Source: Blastomyces gilchristii SLH14081 (taxonomy: Eukaryota; Ascomycota; Eurotiomycetes; Onygenales; Ajellomycetaceae). Taken from it: a DNA stretch of 64,000 nucleotides. The number at the start of each line of letters is the position of its first letter. Within the stretch, counting starts at the first letter, position 1. The stretch covers positions 75,136-139,135 of the forward strand of contig NW_003101662.1 of NCBI RefSeq assembly GCF_000003855.2, read 5' to 3'. Under the pieces are notes generated by a model, which saw only the letters and a program-made list of their open reading frames with translations, searched no databases and was not told the origin of the DNA. The translations under genes and the position numbers were made by a program. Shown here piece after piece: positions 35,554 to 46,729 of the stretch.

Positions 35554-36725
35554 ATGTCCCAGCCGGTACCCAGAGAGCAGCAAAAGGCGGTTGTTGCCGC
35601 CGCCGCGCAACAGAGTGATAACATCGCCCATGCCCTCGCAGGCGCCGGAGGTGGCATCCTCTCCATGATCTTAACGTGAGTGCTCTCCTATATATCCATG
35701 TACCAACTTAAACCGAAAAAAGAAATATCAAGATAACACCCCCCCCCGAATTACAGCTACCCTCTAATTACACTCTCCACCCGCGCCCAAGTAGAATCCA
35801 AGCGCGCCCAATCCTCCGCCCTCGATGCCATCCGCCACATAATCGCCCACGAGGGCATCCGTGGCCTCTACGCTGGCCTTGAATCCGCCCTCTTCGGCAT
35901 CTCCGTCACCAACTTCGTCTACTACTACTGGTACGAGTGGACCCGCTCCGCCTTCGAGAAAGCCGCCGTCAAAGCCGGCCGGGCGTCCAAGAAACTCACC
36001 ACGGCCGAGTCCATGATCGCCGGCGCCATCGCGGGCAGCGCGACCGTGCTGCTCACCAACCCGATCTGGGTGGTGAACACGCGGATGACGGCGCGCAAGT
36101 CCTCGGAGGACAAGGACGGGCTCCCCGGCGGCGGTGCTACGGCGGGCGAGGCGAAGCCCAAGTCCAAGTCGACGCTGGCGACGCTGATGGAGCTGCTGCG
36201 CAAGGAAGGGCCGGCGGCGCTCTTCGCTGGCGTCCTGCCCGCGCTGATCCTGGTCATCAACCCGATTCTGCAATATACGTTCTTCGAGCAGTTGAAGAAT
36301 GCGCTTGAGCGGCGCCGCCGCATCACGCCTACCGACGCCTTCTATCTAGGGGCCCTGGGCAAGTTGCTGGCGACCACCATTACGTACCCGTACATCACGG
36401 TCAAGAGCCGGATGCATGTTGCCGTGAAGGAGGAGAAGTCGGGCCAGAAGGCGAGCTTGAATGAGAGTATGATGCGCATTGTACGGGAGGAGGGCTGGGG
36501 TGGGCTGTATAGGGGTATGTGGATTTTATATATCTCTTCAATTTTGGTTCAAACTTTTTTTTTTTTCCTTTTTGGAAAAATTGCTCTGGTAACTGAACTG
36601 ACATCTTCTCAGGCATTGGACCCAAGGTCAGCCAGAGCGTGCTCACCGCCGCGTTCCTGTTTGCATTTAAGGATGTTCTGTACGATAGTATGGTCTCCCT
36701 CCGCCGACGGAGCTTGCGCAAATGA
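35554..36725 (+). CDS. ant1: Peroxisomal adenine-nucleotide carrier (Pmp47/Ant1 type), 3 exons
   Basis: The exons are 35554-35675, 35757-36514 and 36613-36725, giving 330 aa with consistent phase. Three repeats of the mitochondrial-carrier fold are visible. The signature Px[DE]xx[KR] appears as YPLITLSTRAQVE, NPIWVVNTRMT and YPYITVKSRMHV, each after a Gly-rich helix (AGAGGGILSMILT, AGAIAGSATVLLT, LGALGKLLATTIT). The first repeat's intron splits T|YPL. The length and these motifs match Candida Pmp47 and yeast Ant1, which exchange ATP for AMP across the peroxisomal membrane for fatty-acid activation. Codon use is GC-rich, contrasting with the AT-rich block that starts 500 bp downstream. Confidence 0.9.
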
Positions 36726-37243
36726 TTCAGGTAACAGATATTGGATCTCCAGGACGGGAAAATCCGTATCACTTCAGAAAGCAATGAGGCATACTTGCTT
36801 TAAGGTAACTAACTGACTAGGCATATATGCCAGTGATGGTCGCTGGCTTTTTATTTTTGTTCCGTGCATGCACTATAAAACAGCATAATCTTCTTACATT
36901 TCCCATTCCCACCTGCTTCTACATGTATTTATATGTGGGATATAAAATCGATCTACACAATTTGGATTGCAGTCGAAATTATCTATGAGAAGTTTGAGTT
37001 GGATATTTATCTCATTTGTCCTTTTTCTTTTTTTACTATTAATCTTTCTTTTCTCTTTCATGTATATAACTAGGCGTGTTCAATGAGGTTGTTATAAAAT
37101 GAGATCATTTCAGTTTTCTAGACAGAATGATGTGAGGAAGATTGAATATATATATACATATATTTGTCACTAAATATGCCAACTTAACTACTATTTCTTC
37201 ATCAGTTGGGCGGACGTGCCCCCCCTGAAAATTAGTAGCAAAT
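36726..37243. other. Terminal gene-side spacer before AT-rich block
   Basis: This 3' flank of the carrier gene is AT-biased but not repeat-derived. It has no gene. It ends at a sharp transition at 37244, where the first TIR element starts. Confidence 0.5.
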
Positions 37244-37745
37244 AGACTAACCGTGTGACCGTGTCTGAGACCAGGACCAGAATATTTGATAGTCTCATTA
37301 CCAATTTGATTGATCCCATTACACAGTATTAAGATCAGATAGTAGTCTCATACTGTCTCAGTGAGACTTACTATCTACTCTTATCACATTTTCAATAAGA
37401 TCATGATTTTCACTTCTCAATTTAAATTCATTTTATTACTTTAAATGACTTTAAATCTTATTTAAGTGTTATCAAATATTGTTACTTTTTAAAAAATTAA
37501 AAATAGTCTAAAAAAACTGTAAAATCTCTAAAAAATAGTAACTTTATATTAAGAATAAGACTAAATGAGATTAAATAAGATCACTTTCTTAATTTTTCTA
37601 AGTTATAGTTCTATTTTAAGATCTGATTAATAGTTACTTTACATGTTTTTTTAATAATTAGTCTTAGTGAGATTCATATTAAGAAATGTATAAGATGAGA
37701 TTAAATGAGATTAAATATGAAATTTATAATTTCATTAGTCAGTCT
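37244..37745 (+). mobile_element. TIR/MITE family element, copy 1 (502 bp)
   Basis: The element opens with agactaaccgtgtgacc and closes with ttagtcagtct. It aligns along its length with the copies at 39180-39683 and, inverted, 40879-41382. It has no coding capacity and marks the left edge of the repeat block. Confidence 0.75.
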
Positions 37746-37939
37746 AGATATAATATTAAATCTTAGATTAAATTAATATCTTAATCTTTTTCTTTTATAA
37801 ATTACTACTCTTGATTTTATCTCAGATTTTTCAGGAAAAAAGCAGTAATAACTTGAATGAGAGATAATGTACTTCTGCTCAGTATCAAAATTTAATTCTT
37901 GAATAAGTATAAAATTAACTTTTTATTTATATGTAATTT

Positions 37940-38229
37940 TGTAAGGGGCCTACGCCGAATAGATCGGTATTATATTGATAGGTCTTATATAACAAAGATA
38001 AAAACGTTAGAGAAGGAAAGAAAGAGAAAGTGCGAGAATCAGCGATCGAGGTGGATATTTATACGCGTATGTGGTGGCGTACGCGGTGGAGCTTCGGGGC
38101 GGAAGAATATACGCGCGTTCGTAGCGGCCGAGGATCGGCGATCGAGAATGGCCGAGGATCGGAGCGTACGTGGAATCTGTGGAGTGTAACGGAATAGTCT
38201 ATATGATTGATCGGGCGCAGCCCGCCACA
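37940..38229. mobile_element. Solo LTR, 290 bp, largely unmutated
   Basis: The sequence starts TGTAAGGGGCC, ends GCCCGCCACA, and is flanked by a perfect 5-bp direct repeat aattt (37935-37939 and 38230-38234). The flanks join into continuous LINE sequence. It retains many CG dinucleotides, unlike its surroundings. A mutated relative lies at about 60351-60621. A frame open through it (37899-38189) is fortuitous. Confidence 0.8.
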
Positions 38230-39126
38230 AATTTAAAGATAAGAATAAATACAATTTGAATTTTTATTCATACTGTTTTAAATAAATATGATTTTTAAAG
38301 AGTTTTTAAACTTTTTTTGTTATTTTTGTTGTATATTTATACTAAAAGAAGATAGAGATTAAATAAAATCTAATCACTATTATCAGATAGTAGATTATAA
38401 CTATTTTTAAAGATAGAAACTTTAACTACTTTCATTCTTTCTAATTTATCAGTGAAATTATTTCTCAATTCTCTAATCTTTACAGATGTCTGAGAATTCA
38501 AATTCTGTTTATTTTTAACTAAAGAATTTAAGTTTGAAAACTTAGATAGTTAAGAATTTCTTCTTTTTAAGCTTGAAGATTTAGTTTTATTTAATTAAAC
38601 TTAAACTTCTTCTTTTCTTCACTTCTTTTATATTTTTGAAGTAAAAGAATATTCTTTTGAACTAGAAACATGTTTCTCTTTACAGTTAGAGTATTTAAGC
38701 AGAGTATATTAATATATATCATCTCTTTTTAAGTATATTTCATATTTATACTTACTAGTTTTGTGATTATCTATACAGAATTCATATTTTAAGTCTCTGA
38801 AATAGAAAACTATAAAGTGTTTATACTTTTAATAGTTAGAGTACTATGTTTAATATTTAAGATTTACTCTTGTATCTTTGTATTCATGAACTCTCATTTT
38901 CAAATCTGCTACTCTTACTTCAGAAATCTTTGACTGTTTAAGTGTTTTTATATATATAAGAACTGATGTATTTTTTCTATTTTATCTGAACTTAATAGAG
39001 TTTAATTATACTGATTCTTTTCTGAGTTAAATTGAGTTGTATTCTTCTAATTCATTTTTCAAAAGTAGCATTTCTTCTTCACAATCAAAGATTTCAACTG
39101 AAATATTATAAAGAATAAATTTTCCT

Positions 39127-40016
39127 GCTCTGATAGCTGAATAATTAATACAGTCATCTGATAGCATCTTAATATAAGTAGACTGACTGTGTGACTGTGT
39201 CTGAGACCAGAATCAGATTTTTTAATAGACTCATTATTAATTTAACTGATTTCATTACACAGTTTTAATATTAGATAGTAGTCTTATACAGTCTCAGTAA
39301 GACTTACTATCTACTCTTATTATATTTTTCAAATGAGATTATGATTTTCACTTCTCAATTTAAATTATTTTTATTGCTTTAAATGACTTTAAATCTCATT
39401 TGAGTGTTATCAAAAAGTATTACTTTTTAAAAAATTAAAAATAGTCTAAAAAAAACCTTAAAATGTCTAAAAATAGTAACTTTATATCAAGAATGAAACT
39501 AAATGAAATCAAATAAAATCACTTTCTCAATTTTTTCAAGTCATAGTTTCATTTTAAGATCTGATATATAGTCACTTTGCATGTTTTTTTGATGACTAGT
39601 CTCAGTGAGATTCACATCAAGAAATGTATGAGATCAGATCAAATGAAACTAAATGTGAAATTCATAGTTCTGGCGGCCAGTTTAGGTGTGAGAAATCAAG
39701 ACATGTGAGTTCAAAACCCGCAGAGAATATATTAAATCCGAAACTCAAGTATCTCAGATTTCTAATAAATACAGAGATGTATAAATCACTTCAATAAAAT
39801 CACTCTATGTTTCTGAGCTGAGAAGTTATTATCACATGTATTTAATTATCACTTCTTTATATTTTTCTATGTTCTTGTTATCTTGATGTAATCTCAACAC
39901 CTGTATTTTCCTCCTGTATAATTAACACTTGACCTGTATTTAACATCACACAAGAACTCATTATAAGCTCCGCTTGTATATGAGTATAATCAAAGAATAA
40001 TAATAATAATAATAAT
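39127..40016 (+). mobile_element. 371-bp-class tRNA-derived SINE, copy 1, split by a MITE
   Basis: The tRNA-like head (gctctgatagctgaataatt) starts at 39127 and the body resumes after the MITE at about 39684. It ends in an (AAT)n tail. The 13-bp flanks aataaattttcct (39114-39126 and 40017-40029) are identical target-site duplications within LINE sequence. Without the 504-bp MITE and its target duplication the length is close to the 371 bp of the two clean copies. Confidence 0.8.
39180..39683 (+). mobile_element. TIR/MITE family element, copy 2 (504 bp), inside SINE head
   Basis: It begins agactgactgtgtgac and ends ggcggccagttt. The SINE head sequence is cut at the site that in intact copies reads ggcgtggg, and mutated versions of this word flank both sides. 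Confidence 0.75.
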
Positions 40017-40842
40017 AATAAATTTTCCTCATTTCTTATCTCTTTTAAATAAGACTGATGTATTCAGTATGAGCTCTACAGCTGATTTTCAGATATATTC
40101 ATTCTCAATTAGAAAGTATGTATTGAAATCAGGTATTATAATTAGAATAATTAAGTTTTCAAAGAAAAATAACTGAATTAAAGTTATAACTAATTTTTGA
40201 ACTTCAATATTACTTATTATCTGACTGAGAAACTGCTAATTAATCTCATTTCTCAGTTTGAAAATGAGATTTAAGTTCAGATTCTTCAGACTGTCTTTAT
40301 CAGAGACTTTCAGAATGAGTCTTCTATTTCTAAATACTTGAAAATTCTTCTCTCTTTACAGTTTTTTCTCTTTCTTTTTTTAAAGAAGATGAGTAGTTTT
40401 TTCATGACTTTGTTCAAATTTTTAAGCAGTCTTTTGAACAGTATCTTGAGTAGTTTTTTAAGCAGGGTTTTAAACAACTTTGTAAACAGCATTTTTTACT
40501 GCTTGAGTATATGTTTTCTTCTGATTTGAAGAAGAGAATTCTGAGTTTGAGACAGAACTTTTGAGAATGTTATGAACTTTTAAAATTTCAAGCTTTAATT
40601 TGATTATTTCTTATAACTGTTTAGTTTATATATAAAGAATTAGCAGAATCTCTTCATTCTCTTCTTTCAGACACTGTTCTTCAATTATTTTACTAGCTCT
40701 TTTAAGTTCTTGAATTTGAAAAACTTGTTATTTTTCTATCTCTTCTTTCTTTCTTCTGTTTAGAATTTCAATCTCAGAAATTATATTTAAGAAATTATCT
40801 TTTTCAGTATTAACTTAGTTTAGCTTTAAACTCATTTTACTT

Positions 40843-42371
40843 ATTATTATTATTTATTATTATTCTTCTATTATAGATAGACTGGCCGCTGAGATCATGA
40901 ATTTCACATTTGATTTCATTTGATCTGATTCTATACATTTCTTGGCGTAAATCCCGCTGGGACTGGCTATCAAAAAAACATGTAAAGTGACTATATATCA
41001 GATCTTAAAATGAAACCATGACTTGAAAAAAATAAGAAAGTGATCTCATTTGATTCCATTTAGTCTCATTCTTAGCATAAAGTTACTATTTTTAGACATT
41101 TTAAGGTTTTTTTTAGACTATTTTTAATTTTTTAAAAAGTAATGCTTTTTGATAACACTCAAATGAGATTTAAAGTCATTTAAAGCAATAAAAATAATTT
41201 AAATTGAGAAGTGGAAATCATGATCTCATTTGGAAAATGTGATAAGAGTAGACAGTAAGTCTCACTGAGACAGTATGAGACTACTATCTAATGTTAAAAC
41301 CATGTAATGAGATCAGTTAAATTGATAATGAGACTATCAAAAAATCTGGTCCTGGTCTCAGACACGGTCACACAGTCAGTCTAATTATAGATGTATGCAG
41401 TTAGAGACTATAATATCTATCTGAAAACTTTTAGTTCTCAGAGTTTTTCTAATATCTATAAAGTCAACTATTATATATTTATCAATTTCAGATATGCAAA
41501 ATCAGAAAATTTCAGCTCAGAATATAAAATCTCTTTATAAATTACAGTATTTTAACACCTTCTAATACTTTGAAATTATTTAGAAATATCATAACAAAAG
41601 AAAAGAAAATAAAGTCTTAAAGTTACAGAATAAGATCTCTGCAGTTTACATCTCAAGCTATATACATATTTCGACACTCTATATAACTGACTGCTGTCTC
41701 TATTCTCTCAAACTCACTTCAGAAATTATCATTCTCTCTAAAGAGCTACTGCTCAGCTAGCTTCTATAACTAGCTTACTTATAAGTGAGATTCTTACTAA
41801 GAATAATATCAGAGCTACTCAATTCTAGTTAAGTCTCTAATCTTTCAGCTGTCAATCTTAGTATTCTAGCCTATTAATTAACTGTCACAGTCTTACTTAC
41901 ACTAATCATCTATTAAAAGTATCTAGATATTATCTTATCTAAATTCTTACTAGACTCAGAGTGTTCTAATCAGATAGTTTCTAAAGCTCAATTCTCTGAA
42001 AGTAAGTATTTAGAGTGAGAGAGATGAGATCTGATCAGTTAAGCTTAATAATAATTTACTATTCTGCAGATACTTTAGATCTCAATCACTCTAGTACTGA
42101 TCTAACTTTAAGTATCTGAAAGACTGTTAATTCTAAGATCAGTGAGAATTAGTATCTGAAAACTCTCAGAATGAACATCTTAAGCTTGATAATAATTTAT
42201 TATAGTGCATCTGAGAGTCTCTGATACTGTTTTATAACTTAACAGTGAAAGCTATAATTAAGATAACTCTTATAGAGTTCAAACCTACTCTCTCTTAACA
42301 TTTATTCCCCGGGGAGAAGGCTGTCAATTGAGGCTTTATAATAGTGTAGTTAATCACTATGTCACTGAGTC
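40843..42371 (-). mobile_element. Long tRNA-derived SINE with LINE-like 3' end, split by a MITE
   Basis: It is flanked by identical 13-bp copies of actcattttactt (40830-40842, 42372-42384) in LINE sequence. On the minus strand the element starts with a tRNA-like head: an A-box-like TGACATAGTGA (42364-42354) and a B-box-like GGTTTGAACTC (42285-42275). It continues with about 600 bp of unique body and ends with about 250 bp that match the 3' end of the LINE at 50600-50804 plus an (AAT)n tail. Excluding the MITE it is about 1.0 kb. No protein is encoded. Confidence 0.7.
40879..41382 (-). mobile_element. TIR/MITE family element, copy 3 (504 bp)
   Basis: This inverted copy starts agactggccgctgag and ends cacacagtcagtct. 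It sits in the tail of the long SINE. The flanking 10-mers tattatagat (40869-40878) and aattatagat (41383-41392) agree at nine positions, giving a 9-10 bp target duplication. Confidence 0.8.
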
Positions 42372-42834
42372 ACTCATTTTACTTTCTTAATAAACAGTTG
42401 ATCAGACTGTTTCAAGTAAAAGATTTTTTCAGTTTATTTTCAAATGAAATGTTGATCAGACTATTTCAAATGAATACAAGACTTTTTATGTATAAAATAC
42501 CTGATTTTTTTTTTTACTAGTTCAGTAACTAGATTGAATTTTTAAAGAGAATCTAATAAACTAAAATTGATTTTTAAGATAAATTAATAAAATCTTTACA
42601 ATCTCTTTCTTGAAATATAGTGAGAAAAAGTATAATATCAATTGATAATAAATAAGATAATATAACAGTTTTTAAGAGAAAAACTGATAAAAAATAAGTT
42701 AATTTTTTACAGAGAAATTAATTAAAACTATTTAATTTTATTCTAAATCATTTAATTCTTCTCATATAACAAGTGTGCAACTCAAATCAGTTAATAAAGA
42801 GTGTAAAAAACAATTAAGTATTAATAAAAGCTCT

Positions 42835-43226
42835 TTATTATTATTATTATTATTCTTTAATTATAGATGTATACAGTCAGAGACTATAACATCTATCTGA
42901 GAACTTTTTAATTCTCAGAGTTTTTTCTATATCTATAGAGTCAACTATTATACATTTATCAATTTCAGATATGCAAAATCAGAAAATTTCAGCTCAGAAT
43001 ATAAAAACTGTTTATAAATTACAGTATTTCAACACCTTCTGATACTTTGAAATCATTTGAAAATATCATGACAAAGGAAAAGAGAATATAGTCTTAAAGA
43101 TAGACATATTAAATAGATAAATAGAAAAGAACAGAAAGAAATAAGTATAGTAAAGAGAGACTATAATAAAATAAAATTATTAAAAGATAGTGTATAGCTG
43201 TTGTAACAAACTATATCTAATTAATT
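42835..43226 (-). mobile_element. 5'-truncated LINE 3' end, inverted
   Basis: It starts with (TTA)n and reads, on the minus strand, as the last about 390 bp of the LINE whose intact 3' end lies at 50440-50833. It lacks ORFs. Confidence 0.75.
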
Positions 43227-43442
43227 TTCATCAGTCAACTGCTTCACCACGAACTCGCTCGATTTTTCGAATAAGAACCCGCCGATAGATCCATTGAAAA
43301 GCCCTCGATCATACAAGTATTTTAACCCCATCGCCGACCGCATACCCCGTGTGGTGGTGAAGTTATTCAGCCAAATGTGAACCAGATGTTGTTCAGAACT
43401 CCTGTGTGGGATTATCCCCCATTCTTCCCTACCACACCACAA
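43221..43442 (-). pseudogene. Unrecognized GC-normal fragment with 73-codon frame
   Basis: A 73-codon minus frame (MWCGREEWGIIPHR...VVKQLTDEN) lies in the only non-repeat stretch of normal GC (about 43230-43460) inside the AT-rich block. I do not recognize the protein. The frame starts just inside the island and ends where the LINE fragment begins, so it is probably a remnant of a larger gene cut by the LINE insertion. Whether it is transcribed is unknown. Confidence 0.35.
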
Positions 43443-43459
43443 CCCCGGGCCAAATTGCC

Positions 43460-44392
43460 ATACAAATTGTAAGGTGAAGAGACCTAGTCATATGCATCAA
43501 TCTTCTCAATTTTGGAAGATCTCTGATCAGTAGTTGTGGAGATATCTGAGAAGTGACCTCTGCGAAAACCCTGTCCATCTTTGATGTTTCAAAACACCAA
43601 TGCCAAGTCTCACCCTCATATCACCCTTCTCAATCTGGCTCATCTCTGGCAGAAAAATACAAAAAGATATCTCAGTGATAATATCAAGCACATAATTAAC
43701 AGTCACTTCTGAAGTGTAATCTTCACAGTCTGTCTTCAGTGTATCTAGACATTAACATCAAGTCTCACTCTCATACCACTTCTCTCAATCTGGCTCATTC
43801 TCAACAGAAAAGTACAAAAAGATACCTCAGCAACTATACTTGATATATAATCAGCAGATATAACAACTATAAAATCAGTATATCTCAAGATCTGACTGAG
43901 CCTTTGATCCCTGCACAGTGAGATATATTAAATCTAGTTTTAATATCTTAATATTCAATAGATTCTGCAAGAAATTGAGAACAGTAATACTAGATTTCTA
44001 TTGAATTTGAGAATTAACTCTATATTAATATAATCATTGACAAAGTCTTCTATTTTAAGATATAAATAATCAGTTCCTCTACATCTCACTGATAATATTT
44101 ATATTATTATATAGAAACAGACTTATATTCTCTATAATATCAAGACTCTGAAGAGAAAAAGTCTTGATAGAGAGTATACAGTAGTGTATATCTTAGCAGT
44201 TTCTATCTCATTCTTCTGCAGCAGTTAATGCAAAAAAAAAGATCTTAGAAATAGTTTTTTACTTCTCTTGAAAAAGTAAGATGTTTTTCTCTAAGTTTTA
44301 TACAATATTCTTACAAAGAATTAAAAACAGAGTTATTTTCTGTCATAATTTCATATTCTTTTAAGTAAGAATTACTTTTTCAGTGACTGAAG
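43460..44392. other. AT-rich spacer with a ~100-bp direct repeat at 155-bp offset
   Basis: Two similar stretches starting near 43605 and 43760 share aagtctcac, tctcaatctggctcat and gaaaa-tacaaaaagata. The remainder is AT-rich with no reading frame. The right end (about 44290-44390) also occurs, inverted, at 59330-59400. Confidence 0.5.
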
Positions 44393-45894
44393 AGCTTTCA
44401 TTAATACTTAATTCTTTTTTACACTCTTTATTAACTGATTTGAGTTGCACACTTGTTGTGTGAGAAGAATTGAATAATTTAGAATAAAATTGAATAGTTT
44501 TAATCAATTTCTCTGCAAAAAATTGATTTATTTTTTATCAGTTTTTCTCTCAAAAACTGTTATATTATCTGATTTATTATCAATTGATATCATACTTTTT
44601 CTCACTGTATCTCAAGAAAGAGATTGTAAAGATTTTATTGATTTATCTTAAAAATCAATTTTAGTTTATTAGATTCACTTCAAAAATCTAACCTAGTTAC
44701 TGAACTAGTGTGAAAAAAATCAGGTGTTTTATACATAAAAGTCTTTTATTCTTCTTTTAAAACAGTCTGACTAACTTTTCAATTGAAAACAGACTTAGAA
44801 ATATCTCAATTGAAACAGTCTGATCAACTTTTCATTGAGTGAAAATAATGAGTTTAAAAATACACTCAGTTGATGTGAAAAAAGATGCTTTCTTAAATAC
44901 TATTTCTGAGATTGAAATTCTGAAGGGAAGAAAGAAAGAAGAAATAGAGAAATAATAAGTTCTTGAAATACAGAAACTTGAAAAAGTAAGCAAGATTCTT
45001 GAAAAGCAGTGTCTGAGTGAGATGAATGAAGAAGTTCTATTAATTCTTCATACTCAGGCTAGACAACTATAGAAGATGATCAAGTTCAAACTTGGAATCT
45101 TAAACACAGTTCAAAAAACCTTGAAAATTCCTAGTACAATCACTGACTCTTTATCTTACTCTTCTTCTTTCTTTTTTTCTACTTCTTCTTCTTCTTTAAA
45201 TCAGAAGAAAATATATACTTAAGCAGCTGAATCTGCTGTCTCTAAACCTGCTATCTCAAAATCTGCTCAAAATTCTGAGAAAACTGAGAAGAATACTACT
45301 CATGCCTCTATTCATAGAAAAGTGAAAAAGAAAATGTAAAAAGAGAAAAACTTTCAAATCTTCAGAAATAGAAGACTTATTCTCAAAGTCTTAAATCAGG
45401 ACATTCTGCAAAGAAACAAGCTAAACTTAAATCTCATTTTCAGAATCAGAAATAAAATTAAACAGCAGTTCTTTTCTCAGTTGATGACTGATATTGAAGT
45501 TCAAAAATCAGTTATAGCTTCAATTAAGTTATCATTCTTTGAAAACTTCATCATTCTGACTACAATGTCTGAATTCAGTGCTGAATTCCTTATTCAGAAT
45601 GAGAATCTCTGAAAGTCAGTAGTAGAATCTTTGTTAAAAATAACAATTCTATCTGAAAGAGATGAAAAGTGAGATAAATTCATTCTTTATAATATTTCAA
45701 TTGAAATTTTTGACTGTGAAGAAGAAATACTACTTCTTAAAAATGAATTGAAAGAATACAACTCTATTCAACTGAGAAAGAAGCCTGTATAACTAAATTC
45801 AATTGAGTTCAGACAAAGCAGGAGAAATGCCTCTGTTCTAGTATATATAAAAACACTTAAACAGTCAAAGATCTCTGAAGTAAGAGTAGCAGGT

Positions 45895-46179
45895 TTGAAA
45901 ATGAGAGTTCATGAATACAAAGACTCAAGAATGAATCTCAAAGCTCAAACACAGTGTTCAAACTGTCAAAGATATGAACACTTTGTAATCTCATATTTTA
46001 GAGACTTAAAATGTACATTCTGTGCCAGAGATTATAAAACTAGTGAGTATAAATGTGAAACATGCTTAAAAAGAGATGAAATTTATCAATATACTCTGCT
46101 TAAGTGCTCTAATTGCAAAGAAAAACATGCATCTAGCTCAAAAGAATGTATGTTTACTTCTAGAACTCAAAAGAACTGA
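45895..46179 (+). pseudogene. LINE ORF1 remnant with CCHC zinc knuckles
   Basis: A 94-codon stretch still open within a longer decayed ORF1 (about 44860-46330). It has knuckle-like Cys/His sets: QCSNCQRYEHFVISYF, KCTFCARDYKTSEYKC, and KCSNCKEKHASSSKEC. This triple arrangement is typical of Tad-clade and related LINE gag-like proteins, which bind element RNA. The His/Gly positions are partly mutated (YEHF for YGH). Confidence 0.75.
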
Positions 46180-46729
46180 AGAAAAGAAGAAGCTCAAAGT
46201 CAATCTAGAACTAAAGAGAAAAGTCAAGTCAGTAGACTTATAACTGCAAGCTTAAAAAGAAGAAACTCTCAACTATCTAAGTCTTCAAACTTCAATTCTT
46301 CAGCTAAATGTAAACAGAATTTGAATTCTTAAACTTCTGTTAAGATTAGAGAATTGAGAAATGACTCTGATGATAAACTAGATATAATATAAGTAGTTAA
46401 GATCTCTACTTTTCAAAATAGTTATAATCTACTATCTGATAATAGTGACTAGATTCTACTCTATCTCTACTCTCTTTTAGTATGAATATACAATAAAAAC
46501 AACAAAAAAAGTTTAAAAACTCTTTAAAAATCACATTTATTCAAAATAATGTGAATAGAAACTCAAATTGTATTTATTCTTATCTTCAAATTATATTTGA
46601 ATAAAAAGTTGATTTTATACTACTTCAGAAACTGAATTTTAATACTGAGTAAAATTACATCATTTCTCATTCAAGCTACTACTGCTTTCAACCTCAAAAG
46701 TCTGAGATAAAGTCAAGAGTAGTGATCTA

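Larger units (their letters stand above)
37746..42834 (-). mobile_element. Tad-like LINE, inverted copy, interrupted by nested insertions
   Basis: Stretches 37746-37939, 38230-39126, 40017-40842 and 42372-42834 read, on the minus strand, like successive parts of the LINE at 44393-46800 (5' leader, ORF1, start of ORF2). They are separated by a solo LTR (37940-38229), a SINE carrying a MITE (39127-40016) and a longer SINE carrying another MITE (40843-42371). Each insertion is flanked by duplicated LINE sequence. The element is broken and stop-ridden; the ORF2 remainder is missing past 37746. Confidence 0.75.

Noticed and set aside
37899..38189. 96-codon plus-strand frame
   Set aside because: It spans LINE sequence and the solo LTR; the Arg-rich product is explained by the LTR's GC content.
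40000..40022. CRISPR-like or telomeric short repeat
   Set aside because: The (AAT)n runs are retroelement tails with no spacers; no CRISPR or telomere repeat is present.
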